From contig NZ_FORP01000010.1 in NCBI RefSeq assembly GCF_900114035.1, positions 1 through 64,000 on the forward strand: 64,000 bases of DNA, given 5' to 3'. Below are positions 51,066-60,270 of the stretch, piece by piece. Source of the stretch: Amycolatopsis sacchari. Lineage in GTDB: Bacteria > Actinomycetota > Actinomycetes > Mycobacteriales > Pseudonocardiaceae. The position numbers and the translations under genes were made by a program. The stretch's first letter is position 1, and every line of letters starts with the position of its first letter. The notes under the pieces are model-generated. The model was not told the origin of the DNA. It was given only the letters and a program-made list of their open reading frames with translations, and ran no database searches.

Positions 51066-51887
51066 GTGGCACGCCGCAAGGGGAAGCAGGATCCGGACGA
51101 CATCCCGGCCAGCGAACAGGATGCGAACGAAGAGGAACGCGATTACTCGGTACGCGCGGTGGAACGGGTCTGCCTGATCCTGAACCTGCTGCAGGAATCG
51201 GTGGACGGCATCACCCTCAACGAGGTGGCCCAGACCACCGGCCTGCCGAAGTCGTCGGCCTTCCGGTACCTGTGGACGCTGGAGAACCACCGCTACGTCG
51301 AGCGCGACGAGGCGGGCGGGCTGTTCCGGCTCGGCCTCGGCTTCGTCGGCATGCAGTCCCGGCACCTGGAGATCCTCCGCGAGCGCGCCCGGCCGTTCCT
51401 CGAGCAACTGCGTGACGACATCGGCGAAACCGCGAACCTCGGCCTGCTCGACGGCGATCACGTGATCTACCTCGACATCGTGGAAAGCCGCCGCGGGGTC
51501 CGGCTGGCCGCCTCCCGTGGCGACCGCGACCCGATCCACTGCACCGCGCTGGGCAAGGCCATCGCCGCGCAGCTGCCCGAGGACCGGGTCCGTGAGCTGC
51601 TCGACGAAACCGGCCTGGCGAGGCGGACCGACAACACGATCACGAGCATCGACGAGTACCTCGAAGAGCTCGGGAAGGTGCGCCGGGTCGGGTACGCGAT
51701 CGACGACCGCGAGAACGAGGACGACGGCCGTTGCGTCGCCGTGCCGCTCCTCGGCACCCGCCTGCCCGCCGCGATCAGCATCAGCGGACCGTCCTCACGG
51801 TTCTCCGCGCAGGAGGCCCGCAAGGCGGCGAAGGTGCTGATCGACATCGCGGCCGGGATCGCGACGAACCCGGTGGCCGTCGGCTGA
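51066..51887 (+). CDS. IclR-family transcriptional regulator
   Basis: A 273-residue IclR protein. After a charged 25-residue N-terminus comes the winged helix (VERVCLILNLLQESVDGITL; EVAQTTGLPKSSAFRYLWTL), then the GAF-like effector domain (LGLLDGDHVIYLDIVESR, HCTALGKAIAA, CVAVPLL). The start is GTG at 51066. It is divergent from the class III aminotransferase operon and convergent with the threonine-synthase-like gene, and is the natural candidate for binding the TGAAAC palindromes found in this window. Confidence 0.9.
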   Translation: MARRKGKQDPDDIPASEQDANEEERDYSVRAVERVCLILNLLQESVDGITLNEVAQTTGLPKSSAFRYLWTLENHRYVERDEAGGLFRLGLGFVGMQSRHLEILRERARPFLEQLRDDIGETANLGLLDGDHVIYLDIVESRRGVRLAASRGDRDPIHCTALGKAIAAQLPEDRVRELLDETGLARRTDNTITSIDEYLEELGKVRRVGYAIDDRENEDDGRCVAVPLLGTRLPAAISISGPSSRFSAQEARKAAKVLIDIAAGIATNPVAVG

Positions 51888-51936
51888 CGCGCGCGGGCGA
51901 GGTGGCCCCGGCCGAAGGGGGCAACCGCCCACCGCG

Positions 51937-53040
51937 TCAGTCCAGCCCGCCGTGCCACGCATCGATGGCGGCGGGCACTTCGTCGAGCCCGAGTGGACTG
52001 ATGCGGGCGAGGTCCGGCGCGAAGCGGTTGAGGTCCTTCCACCCCGCGCCCGTGAGCACGAGCACCGGCTCGTCCTCCCCGCCGACCCGTCCCGCGTGGA
52101 CGTCCGCGGTCAGCGCGGCGAGCCCCGCCGCGGCCGCCGGTTCGACGAACACCCCCTCCACCTCGGAAAGCACCCGCTGCGCCGCGAGGATTTCTTCGTC
52201 CGGCACGCTGACGCCCCAGCCGTCGCACTTGCGCACCAGCTCCGCGGCCAGCAGCCCGTCGGGCGGGTGCGGCAGCTGCAGTGCGGAGATCCCGCTCGTG
52301 CAGGTGTCGATGGCGGGTTCGGGCAGCTGCCCGGCGAGGAACCGCGCGATGGGGTCGCACCCCGTGGGCTGGCAGGCGATGGTCCGCGCCCGCATCCCCC
52401 GGTGCAGCACGCCACGGGAGACCGCGGCCAGCAGCCCGCCGCCTCCCGTCGGCACGTAGACGTGGGTCGCGTCGGGGTGCTGCTCGGCCAGTTCGTAGGA
52501 CAGCGTGTCGATGCCGCGCATGCCGTCGGGGTTGAACGCGTGCGCGGTGGTGGCGAGGTAGAGGTCGTGCCGCAGCGCCGCGGCGCGGACGTGCCCGAAC
52601 AGCCCGGTTTCGCTCTTGCCGGACGCCCGGTTGCCCACGCCTTCGACGGCCGCCACGCCGATCGGGTAGGGCAGCAGCGGCAGCCGTTTCTCCTTGGGCG
52701 CGGAGGCCACGAGGCAGACGAACCCGGGTAGCCCCGCGCGGGCGCCGTAGGCGGCCATGGCGGCGCCGGCGTTGCCGGAGGAGGTGGTGACCCAGCCCCG
52801 CTGGCCCCGGCGCTTCGCGAGGGAAATGGACATCGCAGCGACGCGGTCCTTGTAGGACCCGGTGGGGTTGACGGTCTCCAGCTTGGCGGTGAGCGAGGCG
52901 ACCCCCAGCCGCCTCGCGAGCTTGTCGAGCGGGACGAGCGGCGTGTCCCCCTCACCGAGGGAGACGAACTCGCCCACCTCCGGAAGATCGTCCGCGAACC
53001 TGCTCAACCCGAGGGCGTTACGCACCACAACGGCTCCCAC
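51937..53040 (-). CDS. Threonine synthase-like fold-type II PLP enzyme
   Basis: A 367-residue fold-type II enzyme with the PLP lysine in NPTGSYKDRVAAM, SSGNAGAAMAAYGARAG and the phosphate-binding loop VPTGGGGLL. It resembles threonine synthase and diaminopropionate/serine/threonine deaminases; outside a thr operon a deaminase or lyase role is as likely. It lacks the long N-terminal domain of class II threonine synthases. A TGAAACGATCATTTCA palindrome lies 41 bases before its start, linking it to the IclR-type regulon. Confidence 0.82.
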   Translation of the reverse strand: MGAVVVRNALGLSRFADDLPEVGEFVSLGEGDTPLVPLDKLARRLGVASLTAKLETVNPTGSYKDRVAAMSISLAKRRGQRGWVTTSSGNAGAAMAAYGARAGLPGFVCLVASAPKEKRLPLLPYPIGVAAVEGVGNRASGKSETGLFGHVRAAALRHDLYLATTAHAFNPDGMRGIDTLSYELAEQHPDATHVYVPTGGGGLLAAVSRGVLHRGMRARTIACQPTGCDPIARFLAGQLPEPAIDTCTSGISALQLPHPPDGLLAAELVRKCDGWGVSVPDEEILAAQRVLSEVEGVFVEPAAAAGLAALTADVHAGRVGGEDEPVLVLTGAGWKDLNRFAPDLARISPLGLDEVPAAIDAWHGGLD

Positions 53041-53080
53041 CTCCGCGGCGGGGAGCCGCGGATCCCAGGGACAGCTAAGG

Positions 53081-53096
53081 TGAAACGATCATTTCA
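53081..53096 (-). promoter_or_regulatory. Putative IclR-type operator (site E)
   Basis: TGAAACGATCATTTCA, differing from site A only in the central two bases. On the minus strand TAGGAT overlaps its first base, exactly the arrangement of site A. It lies 41 bases before the threonine-synthase-like gene. Confidence 0.6.
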
Positions 53097-53121
53097 TCCT
53101 AGGTCAGGGTGGGCGGTTCCG

Positions 53122-53742
53122 TCACGAGGTCTTTCCGAGCGGCCGCGCCGGCACACCCGCGACCTTGCTGCCGGGCGGCAGGTCCTCCCGCACGACGGAA
53201 CCGGCACCGATCACGACGTCGTCGCCGATCTTCAGCCGCGGCAGGATCACCGCACTGGCGCCGATGAACACGCGGTTCCCGATCGCGCAGCCGCCGCCGA
53301 CGAACACGAGCGGGCTGAGGGTGGTGTGGTCACCGATCGTCACCTCGTGCCCCACCACGCAGTTGACGTTGATCAGCACCTGCCTGCCCAGCTGCGTGTC
53401 GATGTTGACGCAGGCGCCGGCGAGCACGATCGACCCCGGCCCGACGCCGACCCCGTCCTCGACGTAGGCCCGCGGGTGCACGAGCGTGTAAGGCTCGCGC
53501 CCGGCTGCTAGCGCGCGCCGGTCGATGTCCTCCCGTGCCGCGGGATCCGCGACCGCGATCACGTACCGGGCGTCGACTTCGGGCAGGAGGTCGTCCCCGC
53601 CGAGCACCGGTGGTCCCTCGGATGCGTTGTCCAGGAACCCGATCGCCCTGACGTCCCCGTCGATGCGCTGGGTCCCGTTCAGCATGGCTTCGATCCGGCG
53701 CCCGAGACTGCCGTACCCGAGGATGACCACGCGGTTCAGCAC
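53122..53742 (-). CDS. NeuD/PglD-type sugar O/N-acyltransferase (hexapeptide repeat)
   Basis: A 206-residue protein. The first 80 residues form a PglD-type nucleotide-sugar-binding Rossmann domain (VVILGYGSLGRRIEAML), and 90-200 a left-handed beta helix of hexapeptide repeats ending AGVPARPLGK. The histidine in NCVVGHEVTIGDH is the expected base. It would acetylate the 4-amino group of a UDP-4-amino-6-deoxy-sugar, as PglD/LegH do. GTG at 53742 overlaps the neuC-like stop by 7 bases. Last gene of the five-gene operon. Confidence 0.83.
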   Translation of the reverse strand: MLNRVVILGYGSLGRRIEAMLNGTQRIDGDVRAIGFLDNASEGPPVLGGDDLLPEVDARYVIAVADPAAREDIDRRALAAGREPYTLVHPRAYVEDGVGVGPGSIVLAGACVNIDTQLGRQVLINVNCVVGHEVTIGDHTTLSPLVFVGGGCAIGNRVFIGASAVILPRLKIGDDVVIGAGSVVREDLPPGSKVAGVPARPLGKTS

Positions 53743-54905
53743 CGCACTCCTCCGTCCACGAACTCCTTGTGGAGCAGCCCGTCCAGCGGCTCCCGCAGGA
53801 GGTGGTGCACGATCCGCTCGGCCGCTTTGCCGTCGCCGTAAGGGGAGGTCGCCGTCGCGGTCACGCGCTCGTGTTCCGGCGCCAACGCTCGTCGCACCGC
53901 GGCGGTGATCTCGTCCGCGCCCGTCCCGCAGTCGATCACGGATGCGGCACGCGGTCTCCCCTCCTGGCGGCGCCCGATGTTGACGGTCGGCGTCTGCACC
54001 GCCGGAGCTTCGATCAGGGCGCTGGACGAGTTCCCCAGCACCAGGTCGCACGACATCATCAGGTCGAGGTAGCCCTGCTGCCCCAGCGACGGGAACAGCG
54101 CGCTCCGGTCCGGGTTCCGCTCGACGAACTCACGCAGGCGGCGGTTGACCTCGGCGCCCCCACTGTCCACGTTGGACGCGGTGAAGGCGATCGTCGCCTG
54201 GGGGAACCGGTCCAGCGCGGCCGTCAGCCCTGCGAGGCCGGCCGCCGAGTCGGCCGGGTCCGCCGTCACGGAGTGGTACGTGACCAGGAGGAGCGGCTTC
54301 CCGTCCGGCAGGCCCAGTTCGCCCAGCACCTCGGCCCTGCGTGGTCGTGGGCGGGACAACACCTCGTCCAGCCCCAGGGAACCCACGACGTGCACGCGGT
54401 CGGCGGGCTCGCCGAGCTGGACGATCCGGCGCCGGAACTCCTCCGTCGAGGTGAAGTGCAGGTGCGCGAGCTTCGTGATCGCGTGCCGGATCGAGTCGTC
54501 GACGGCTCCTCGGGTGACCTGCCCGCCCGCGATGTGCGCCACGGGGATCCGGCTCAACGCCGCCACCGCCGCCACGGCCAGCGCCTCGTACCGGTCGCCC
54601 AGCACGACGAGCAGGTCCGGCGCCAGGCCGAGCAGCGCGTCGGCGTACCCGGCGGCGGCCACCCCGAACGACTTGGCCATCGCGTGGGGCGAGTCGCCGG
54701 CCAGCACGTTGGTCACCACCTCGTCCACCGGATGGCCGTCCCGCCGGATCGCCTCGATCGTCAGGCCCTGCTCGGCCACCAGGTGGCCGCCCGAGACGAG
54801 CAGGCGGAGGTCGGCCTCCGGTTCCTCGCGCAGCCGCGCGAGGAGGGGGCGCAGTGGGCCGTAGTCGGCACGGGAACCGGTCGCGACACAGATCCGCCGC
54901 GTCAC
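53736..54905 (-). CDS. UDP-N-acetylglucosamine 2-epimerase, hydrolysing (NeuC/LegG-type)
   Basis: A 389-residue GT-B-fold enzyme with VATGSRADYGPLRPLL at the start, VLGDRYEALA, AHIAGGQVTRGAVDDSIRHA and GNSSSALIEAP. This is the hydrolysing branch, which removes UDP while inverting C2 and releases a free ManNAc-type sugar. The GTG at 54905 overlaps the aldo-keto reductase stop by 4 bases. In a legionaminic-acid pathway this product is condensed with PEP by NeuB/LegI; no such gene is present. Confidence 0.87.
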   Translation of the reverse strand: MTRRICVATGSRADYGPLRPLLARLREEPEADLRLLVSGGHLVAEQGLTIEAIRRDGHPVDEVVTNVLAGDSPHAMAKSFGVAAAGYADALLGLAPDLLVVLGDRYEALAVAAVAALSRIPVAHIAGGQVTRGAVDDSIRHAITKLAHLHFTSTEEFRRRIVQLGEPADRVHVVGSLGLDEVLSRPRPRRAEVLGELGLPDGKPLLLVTYHSVTADPADSAAGLAGLTAALDRFPQATIAFTASNVDSGGAEVNRRLREFVERNPDRSALFPSLGQQGYLDLMMSCDLVLGNSSSALIEAPAVQTPTVNIGRRQEGRPRAASVIDCGTGADEITAAVRRALAPEHERVTATATSPYGDGKAAERIVHHLLREPLDGLLHKEFVDGGVRC

Positions 54906-55858
54906 AACCTGGCCACCGGCTCGAGCAGCGACGCGACCTCGGCGTGCAGTGCCGGGTCGAGGGGTTCGTCGACCTTGGCGAGGTTCTCCGACAGCTGGTC
55001 CGGCCTGCTCGCGCCCACGATCGCACTCGTCATCGCCTCGTCGTGCAGGCACCAGGCGATCGCCAGCTGAGCGGCCGTGTACCCCGCGTTCTCGGCGATC
55101 TTCTTGAACTCCTGCACCGCCTCCAGCACCCCGGGCCGCAGGTACCGGTCGAGGAACCAGCCGTCCCCGGACGCCCGTCGGCTCCCCTCCGGGACCGCCC
55201 CCGGCGCGTACTTCCCGGTCAGCAGCCCCATCGCCAGCGGCGACCACGCCAGGACACCCGTCCCCGTCCGCCGGCACGCGGGCAGGACCTCGGGCTCGAT
55301 CGTGCGCCAGAGCGCGGAGTACTGGACCTGGTCGGACACCGGGACGGCCCAGCCCGCCGCGCGGCAGAGCTCGATGACCTCCACGAGCTTGTCCGGCGGC
55401 CACTCCGACACGCCCCAGTACAGGACCTTGCCTGCCCGCACCAGGTCGTCCATCGTCCTGGCGACCTCCTCGACCGGCACCTCGGGGTCGTACCGGTGGC
55501 ACTGGTACAGATCGACGAAGTCCACGCCGAGCCGCCGGAGCGAACCGTCGATCTGGCTCATGACGTGCTTCCGCGACAGCCCCCGGCGCAACGGCCCCTC
55601 GCCCATCGGCATGTAGACCTTGGTGCCGACGAGGTAGGTTTCGCGGTCCAAACCGGACAATGCCTTGCCGAGCGCTTCCTCGGCGCGTCCGGCCTGGTAC
55701 TCGTTGGCCGTGTCGAAGAAATTGATCCCCGCGTCGTAGGCCCGGTGGACACAATGGACGGTGTCCTGCTCGTCGACGCTGCCACCGTGGGTCAGCCAGG
55801 TGCCGAAGCTCACCACCGAGAGCTTGGCGCCCCACTGCCCGAGTCTGCGATACCTCAC
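54902..55858 (-). CDS. Aldo/keto reductase within the amino-sugar operon
   Basis: A 318-residue AKR of the potassium-channel beta-subunit-like branch: LGQWGAKLSVVSFGTW, FFDTANEYQAG with catalytic Asp/Tyr, the Lys in LVGTKVY, YQCHRYDP in place of the usual LHxxD and WSPLAMGLLTGKY. It uses NADPH to reduce aldehydes or ketones. Position between LegC-like and NeuC-like genes, with 4-base overlaps on both sides, suggests it acts on a sugar intermediate, possibly the free aldose released by NeuC. The GTG at 55858 is preferred to a longer frame overlapping the aminotransferase. Confidence 0.85.
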   Translation of the reverse strand: MRYRRLGQWGAKLSVVSFGTWLTHGGSVDEQDTVHCVHRAYDAGINFFDTANEYQAGRAEEALGKALSGLDRETYLVGTKVYMPMGEGPLRRGLSRKHVMSQIDGSLRRLGVDFVDLYQCHRYDPEVPVEEVARTMDDLVRAGKVLYWGVSEWPPDKLVEVIELCRAAGWAVPVSDQVQYSALWRTIEPEVLPACRRTGTGVLAWSPLAMGLLTGKYAPGAVPEGSRRASGDGWFLDRYLRPGVLEAVQEFKKIAENAGYTAAQLAIAWCLHDEAMTSAIVGASRPDQLSENLAKVDEPLDPALHAEVASLLEPVARL

Positions 55859-57003
55859 TGCGCACTTCCTCGTACCGGGGTTGACCATGACTGCCGCAAC
55901 GCGGCCGCGACCCGCCGTTGTTCGTCCACGCTCAGCTGGCTGGAACTGGGCAACGACAGGCCCCTGCGGAAGACGTCCTCCGCCACTGCGCCGCCGAGGC
56001 GCTCCGATCGTGCATACGGTTTCTGCAGGTGCACCGGCGGCCACAACCGCCGCGCCCCCACTCCGTGCGAGTTGAGCTTCGTCACGAGTTCGTCCGCCTC
56101 GATCCCCGCGTCCTCGACCAGGACCGAGTACAGCCAGTGCGACGGCCGCGCCCACTCCTCAGACGGGGGACCCGTCAGCGGAAGTCCGGCCAGCAGTTCG
56201 CGGTAGCGCGCGGCGAGGGCGCGGCGGGCCGCGACGGCGTCCGCCAGCTGCTCCAGCTGCGCGCAACCCAGCGCGGCGGCGAGGTTGGGCAGCCGGTAGT
56301 TGTACCCGACGGTCTCGTGCACGTACTGGTCGCCCTGCTTGGCCTGGTTGATCAGGTAGCGCGCCTCCCGCGCCAGGTGCTCCTCCCCGGTGACGATCAT
56401 CCCGCCCGCTCCGCTGGTGATGATCTTGTTGCCGTTGAAGGAAAAACAGCCGAACCTGCCCACGCTGCCGACCGAGCGCCCGGCGAGCGGTCCACCGCTC
56501 CACGACGCGCCCAACGCCTCCGCCGCGTCTTCGACGATCGGGATCTCGAACCGGTCCTTCAGCGCCAGCAGGGGTTCCATGTCGGCCGGATGGCCGAGCA
56601 CGTGGACGACCTCGACGACGTCCGGCAGCCGGTCACCGGTGCGTGCCCGGCGGACGACCTCGTCGTGCAGGCGGGCGGTGTCCATGTTCCACGTGCGGGG
56701 TTCGCTGTCCACCAGCAGGAGATCGGCCGCGCAGTAGGTGGCGGCGTTCGCCGAGGCGATGAACGTGAACGTCGGCACGGCCACCAGCCGGCCGGGCCCG
56801 GCGCCCGCCAGGCGGAGCGCCACGTGGAGCGCGGCGGTTCCGCTCGCACAGGCCACGGCGTGCGCGGTGCCCGTCACCTCGGCGAACTCGCGCTCGAACC
56901 GCTCGACGAACCGGCCCGCCGCGGAGACGTTCCCCTCCTCGACGCACTCCGCGAGGTACCGCGCCTCGTTGCCCGCCAGCCACGGCACGGACAGGGGGAT
57001 CAT
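55855..57003 (-). CDS. DegT/DnrJ/EryC1/StrS aminotransferase, LegC-like
   Basis: A 382-residue PLP sugar aminotransferase. IPLSVPWLAGNEARYL at the start, VEDAAEALGAS and the PLP lysine in FSFNGNKIITSGAGGM, a form typical of the LegC/PglE group that aminates UDP-4-keto-6-deoxy-GlcNAc. ATG at 57003 overlaps the dehydratase stop by 4 bases. It is second in the operon, directly after the 4,6-dehydratase that would make its substrate. Confidence 0.87.
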   Translation of the reverse strand: MIPLSVPWLAGNEARYLAECVEEGNVSAAGRFVERFEREFAEVTGTAHAVACASGTAALHVALRLAGAGPGRLVAVPTFTFIASANAATYCAADLLLVDSEPRTWNMDTARLHDEVVRRARTGDRLPDVVEVVHVLGHPADMEPLLALKDRFEIPIVEDAAEALGASWSGGPLAGRSVGSVGRFGCFSFNGNKIITSGAGGMIVTGEEHLAREARYLINQAKQGDQYVHETVGYNYRLPNLAAALGCAQLEQLADAVAARRALAARYRELLAGLPLTGPPSEEWARPSHWLYSVLVEDAGIEADELVTKLNSHGVGARRLWPPVHLQKPYARSERLGGAVAEDVFRRGLSLPSSSQLSVDEQRRVAAALRQSWSTPVRGSAQ

Positions 57004-57995
57004 CGCTGGTAGCTCCCGGCCCGTGCGATCTCCGGCCCGGCCTTGAGCTGGTCGATGGTCCGCATCAGCCCTTCCCGCAGGGACACGGTGGGCTCCCAGC
57101 CGAGTTCACGCCGCGCGCGTTCGGGGTTCGACAGCAGGATCTCCACCTCGCTGCGTTCCGGGCGGATCCGCTGTTCCTCCACCTCGATCCGCGAGTCGGA
57201 GCCGGTGAGTTCGCGGCACAGCTCCACCAGGTCACCGATGGACACCGTGGACCCGACCCCCAGCTGCACGAGCGAGCCCGGTTCGAGGTCGGTTTCGGCC
57301 ATCCGGACGAACCCGTCGACGGTGTCGGTGACGAAGGTGAAGTCGCGCTGCGGGCGCAGGCTGCCGAGCCGGATCGTCGGCAGGCCCGCGAGCAGCTGCG
57401 TGAGGACCGTCGGGATCACCGCGCGTGCCGACTGCCGGGGGCCGTAGGTGTTGAACGGGCGCAACGTCACCACGTTCACCCCGAAGGACCTGGCGTAGGA
57501 CTGGCAGAACTGGTCGGCCGCGACCTTCGACGCCGCGTACGGGGACTGCGCGCGCAGCGGGTGCGCCTCGGAGATCGGTACCGTTTCCGGGGTTCCGTAC
57601 ACCTCGCTGGTCGAGGTGTGCACCATCTTGACGCCCTCGTGCTCCCGCACCGCCTCCAGGACGTTGACGGTTCCCGACACGTTCGTATGGAGAAAGGAAA
57701 CCGGCGCGACGTAGCTGTAGGGCACGGAAATCAACGCGGCCAGGTGGAAGACGACATCGACACCGGCGACCGCGTCACGCGCGGAACGGAAATCGCGGAT
57801 GTCGCCGAAAATCACCTCGACGCGGGCGAGTTCCTCCGCGGACAGCTGTTCGAGGCAGCCCATGCGGTTGTCGGAGTTGTAGAGGCAGAGCGCACGGACC
57901 TCGACTCCGTCGGCGAGCAGCCGTTGCACGAGGTGGCTGCCGATGAACCCGTCAGCCCCGGTCACGAGCGCGCGTTTTCCCGCGAGTCTATTCAT
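57000..57995 (-). CDS. NAD-dependent sugar 4,6-dehydratase, LegB-like
   Basis: A 331-residue extended SDR with ALVTGADGFIGSHL (NAD site), the TSTSEVYG serine/threonine motif, YAASKVAAD catalytic Tyr/Lys and RPFNTYGPRQ. It matches the LegB branch, which turns UDP-GlcNAc into the 4-keto-6-deoxy sugar. AAGG precedes the ATG at 57995; a GTG one codon earlier is possible. It is the first of five tightly overlapping genes ending at 53,122 and thus defines the operon promoter region near 58,000-58,100. Confidence 0.85.
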   Translation of the reverse strand: MNRLAGKRALVTGADGFIGSHLVQRLLADGVEVRALCLYNSDNRMGCLEQLSAEELARVEVIFGDIRDFRSARDAVAGVDVVFHLAALISVPYSYVAPVSFLHTNVSGTVNVLEAVREHEGVKMVHTSTSEVYGTPETVPISEAHPLRAQSPYAASKVAADQFCQSYARSFGVNVVTLRPFNTYGPRQSARAVIPTVLTQLLAGLPTIRLGSLRPQRDFTFVTDTVDGFVRMAETDLEPGSLVQLGVGSTVSIGDLVELCRELTGSDSRIEVEEQRIRPERSEVEILLSNPERARRELGWEPTVSLREGLMRTIDQLKAGPEIARAGSYQR

Positions 57996-58104
57996 CACAC
58001 CTTGTCCTGGTCGCCGTCCGCACTAATTCATGCGATACCAGGAACTTGTCTACTAGCCGGGGGCGCCGGACGCATGAGAGGTCCGTTTCGCCGGGCTCCG
58101 GCCG

Positions 58105-59583
58105 TTAGAAGGTCGCGTCCGGCTCGAAGGGAAAAAGGGGCCGGCGTCGATGCTGGTAGTCGAACCGGTCCAGGCCGAGCGCGGCTATCCCGTCGGTGTC
58201 GACGAGAACCAGTTCACGCGCAATGGGCGCATACGCGGCGCGAGGCGCGTTGACGCCTTTCGCCACGACGATGTGGTGGTCCTCTGGGTTGAGGCCGAGG
58301 CTCAGGAACTGCTGCCTGCTGGTGTTCGCCGTCTGTCGCGACATCAGCACCAGCGTGTGACCGTCGGTGGTCTCGACAACCGCTGTGGGGCCCATGTCGT
58401 AGAACCGGAAACCGCCGTGGACGGGACGCGTTTCCTCGAACCGCCCATCGCCGAGGTGGCGCACGCGCCCGGTGACGGTGACGGGGCGGCCGGCGGAATG
58501 CGGATGCCGCGCACCCACGGTCAGGGTGATTTCCGCGCCGACGCCGGCGACGCGGCATTGCTCTGCCGCATCCGGATCCCAGAGCGTCTGCAGGAGGGAA
58601 CGGGTACCCCGCCGCTGCGCTTCGGCCAGGATGACGGTCGAGTCGCCCGGGGCGCCACCGCCGATGTTGTCGCCCACGTCGAGCAGCACGATGGGACCGG
58701 CCGGTGCGCGCTCGGCGACTTCCAGCGCGGCGGGGACGGTGAGGCCGTGCCCGCGCAGCTCTTCGCGGCGAGCCCAGGCGAGTTCGGCCAGCTCGGTCGC
58801 GACCTGCTGGGCCATGGCTTCGTTGCCGTCGGATATGGCCAGGAAGGACATGCCCATCGCGGGAACGTCCGCGTAGGGAAAACCCTCCACGATGCTGGCG
58901 GACAGCATTTCCGGCAGCTGCCGGGCGCGCGCGGCCGCGGCGACCAGGTCCCGCATGGGCGCTTCGCCGGTGTCCTGCCGGGCGATGTCGACGACCAGCG
59001 GCGGGGTGACCAGCGCCTGTTTCGGCCGGATGGCGCCCTTGGCGGTCGCGTGCACCAGCCGCGTGCAGTCGATGGCGCGGTCACGCGCGTCGACGTGCGG
59101 GTTGGTCTGGTAGACGAGGGTCACGGTGACCGCGTCGACCAGCCGCTGGGACAGGTTGGCGTGCATGTCCAGCACGACGCCGACGGGCACGTCCGGCCCC
59201 AGCACCTCCCGCACGCGTGCGGCGAGTTCGGCGTCGGCGTCGGGGAATTCCTCGGACACGGCCGCGCCGTGCAGCGCGAGCAGCACGCCGTCCCACGGCC
59301 CCTGGCGTTCGAGCTCGTCGAGCATCTCCGCGCTGAAGTCCTCGAAGACGTCGCCGGTGATGGGCCCGACGGGGTTGACGCGGGCGAAGAAGAGCGGCAC
59401 GAGGCCGATCCCGAGCCGGTCCGCCTCGTCGAGGTAGCCGCCCAGGATCGTCGCGGATCCCTTGTACTCGTCGAGGATCTGCCCGCCGCGGAAGACCCCG
59501 CCGCTCTCGAAGAGGGCGCGGTCGGCCTTGATGGCGGAGAACGTGTTGGCCTCGTGGTAGAGGCCCAGCGCCGCGAACCGCAT
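58105..59583 (-). CDS. M81-family metallopeptidase (MlrC-like)
   Basis: A 492-residue protein of the M81 (microcystinase C, MlrC) family. Typical are FAALGLYHEANTFS, LLALHGAAVSEEFPDADAEL, VVLDMHANLSQRLVDAV (D and H metal ligands), YQTNPHVDARDRA and DVGDNIGGGAPGDS. MlrC cleaves small linear peptides with unusual or D-residues. In many actinobacteria and proteobacteria it is linked to dipeptide ABC transporters, as here, where the divergent genes start at 60,271. It probably processes an imported peptide or D-amino-acid amide. Confidence 0.87.
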   Translation of the reverse strand: MRFAALGLYHEANTFSAIKADRALFESGGVFRGGQILDEYKGSATILGGYLDEADRLGIGLVPLFFARVNPVGPITGDVFEDFSAEMLDELERQGPWDGVLLALHGAAVSEEFPDADAELAARVREVLGPDVPVGVVLDMHANLSQRLVDAVTVTLVYQTNPHVDARDRAIDCTRLVHATAKGAIRPKQALVTPPLVVDIARQDTGEAPMRDLVAAAARARQLPEMLSASIVEGFPYADVPAMGMSFLAISDGNEAMAQQVATELAELAWARREELRGHGLTVPAALEVAERAPAGPIVLLDVGDNIGGGAPGDSTVILAEAQRRGTRSLLQTLWDPDAAEQCRVAGVGAEITLTVGARHPHSAGRPVTVTGRVRHLGDGRFEETRPVHGGFRFYDMGPTAVVETTDGHTLVLMSRQTANTSRQQFLSLGLNPEDHHIVVAKGVNAPRAAYAPIARELVLVDTDGIAALGLDRFDYQHRRRPLFPFEPDATF

Positions 59584-60270
59584 CCTCCGGCAGACCCCTT
59601 CCCCGTCGTCCGATCGGTCCAGCTACCCTGTTCCACTGATTGAACTCTTCGATCCAGCTGACGAACCAGGCTACCCACGGGTATGTGGCGTGTCAACGAC
59701 ACGATCATCGCCGGTGACACATCAAACCAACAGGGACGAACTACTCGTCGCGAACGCCTCGAAGATCAGGTGTGGACCCTTGACAGCATGACAGCCAGGA
59801 GGCACCGTATTTTCATCCAACAGAACGAGGAGTTCATTTTGACGAAACCTCACCATCGACAACCATTCTCGACCGACTCGTCCACAGGCGAGCGAACAGT
59901 CCTCCACGGCGGCGGCAATCCGCCTTGACCACCTGGACACACCTCCCCCGACCAGAAACACTCGCTCGCGATCTGAAGCATCACGGTCGCGAACCGAAGA
60001 GCTGACCCCATCGACTTGCCGGTCCGCACTCGGCGGTGGAGATCACGAACTCGCGCCAACGGAGTCGCAATCCGATAACATCGCCGCGAAGATCCTTTGG
60101 TAGTCCACTTTCCCCGGCCCTCCACGGCCGGATTCTGATTTGCGCGAAAATTGTTTGTTCACAGCTATTTGTAAGTCCCGTTCAGAGCCGACGGAGGCGA
60201 TATCGTGTCCAATGGACCAGTTATTCAGTGGTACGCCACCCCGGCCGCGCGTAGCGTATAGCAGGATCCC
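59584..60270. other. 687-base interval of lower GC between the M81 gene and dppB
   Basis: No gene can be supported. It contains short palindromes close to the M81 start, TACCC-AC-GGGTA (59672-59683) and GTGTC-AAC-GACAC (59690-59702), likely regulatory, and a TTGACA at about 59,778. The G+C is clearly below that of flanking genes. The place is where a dppA/oppA-type binding-protein gene usually sits; no recognisable remnant of one was found. Confidence 0.5.

Noticed and set aside
53736..55865. Extended frame that would fuse aldo-keto reductase DNA to NeuC
   Set aside because: The upstream part is out of frame with the reductase and low-complexity. The GTG at 54905 with a GTGA overlap is the sensible NeuC start.
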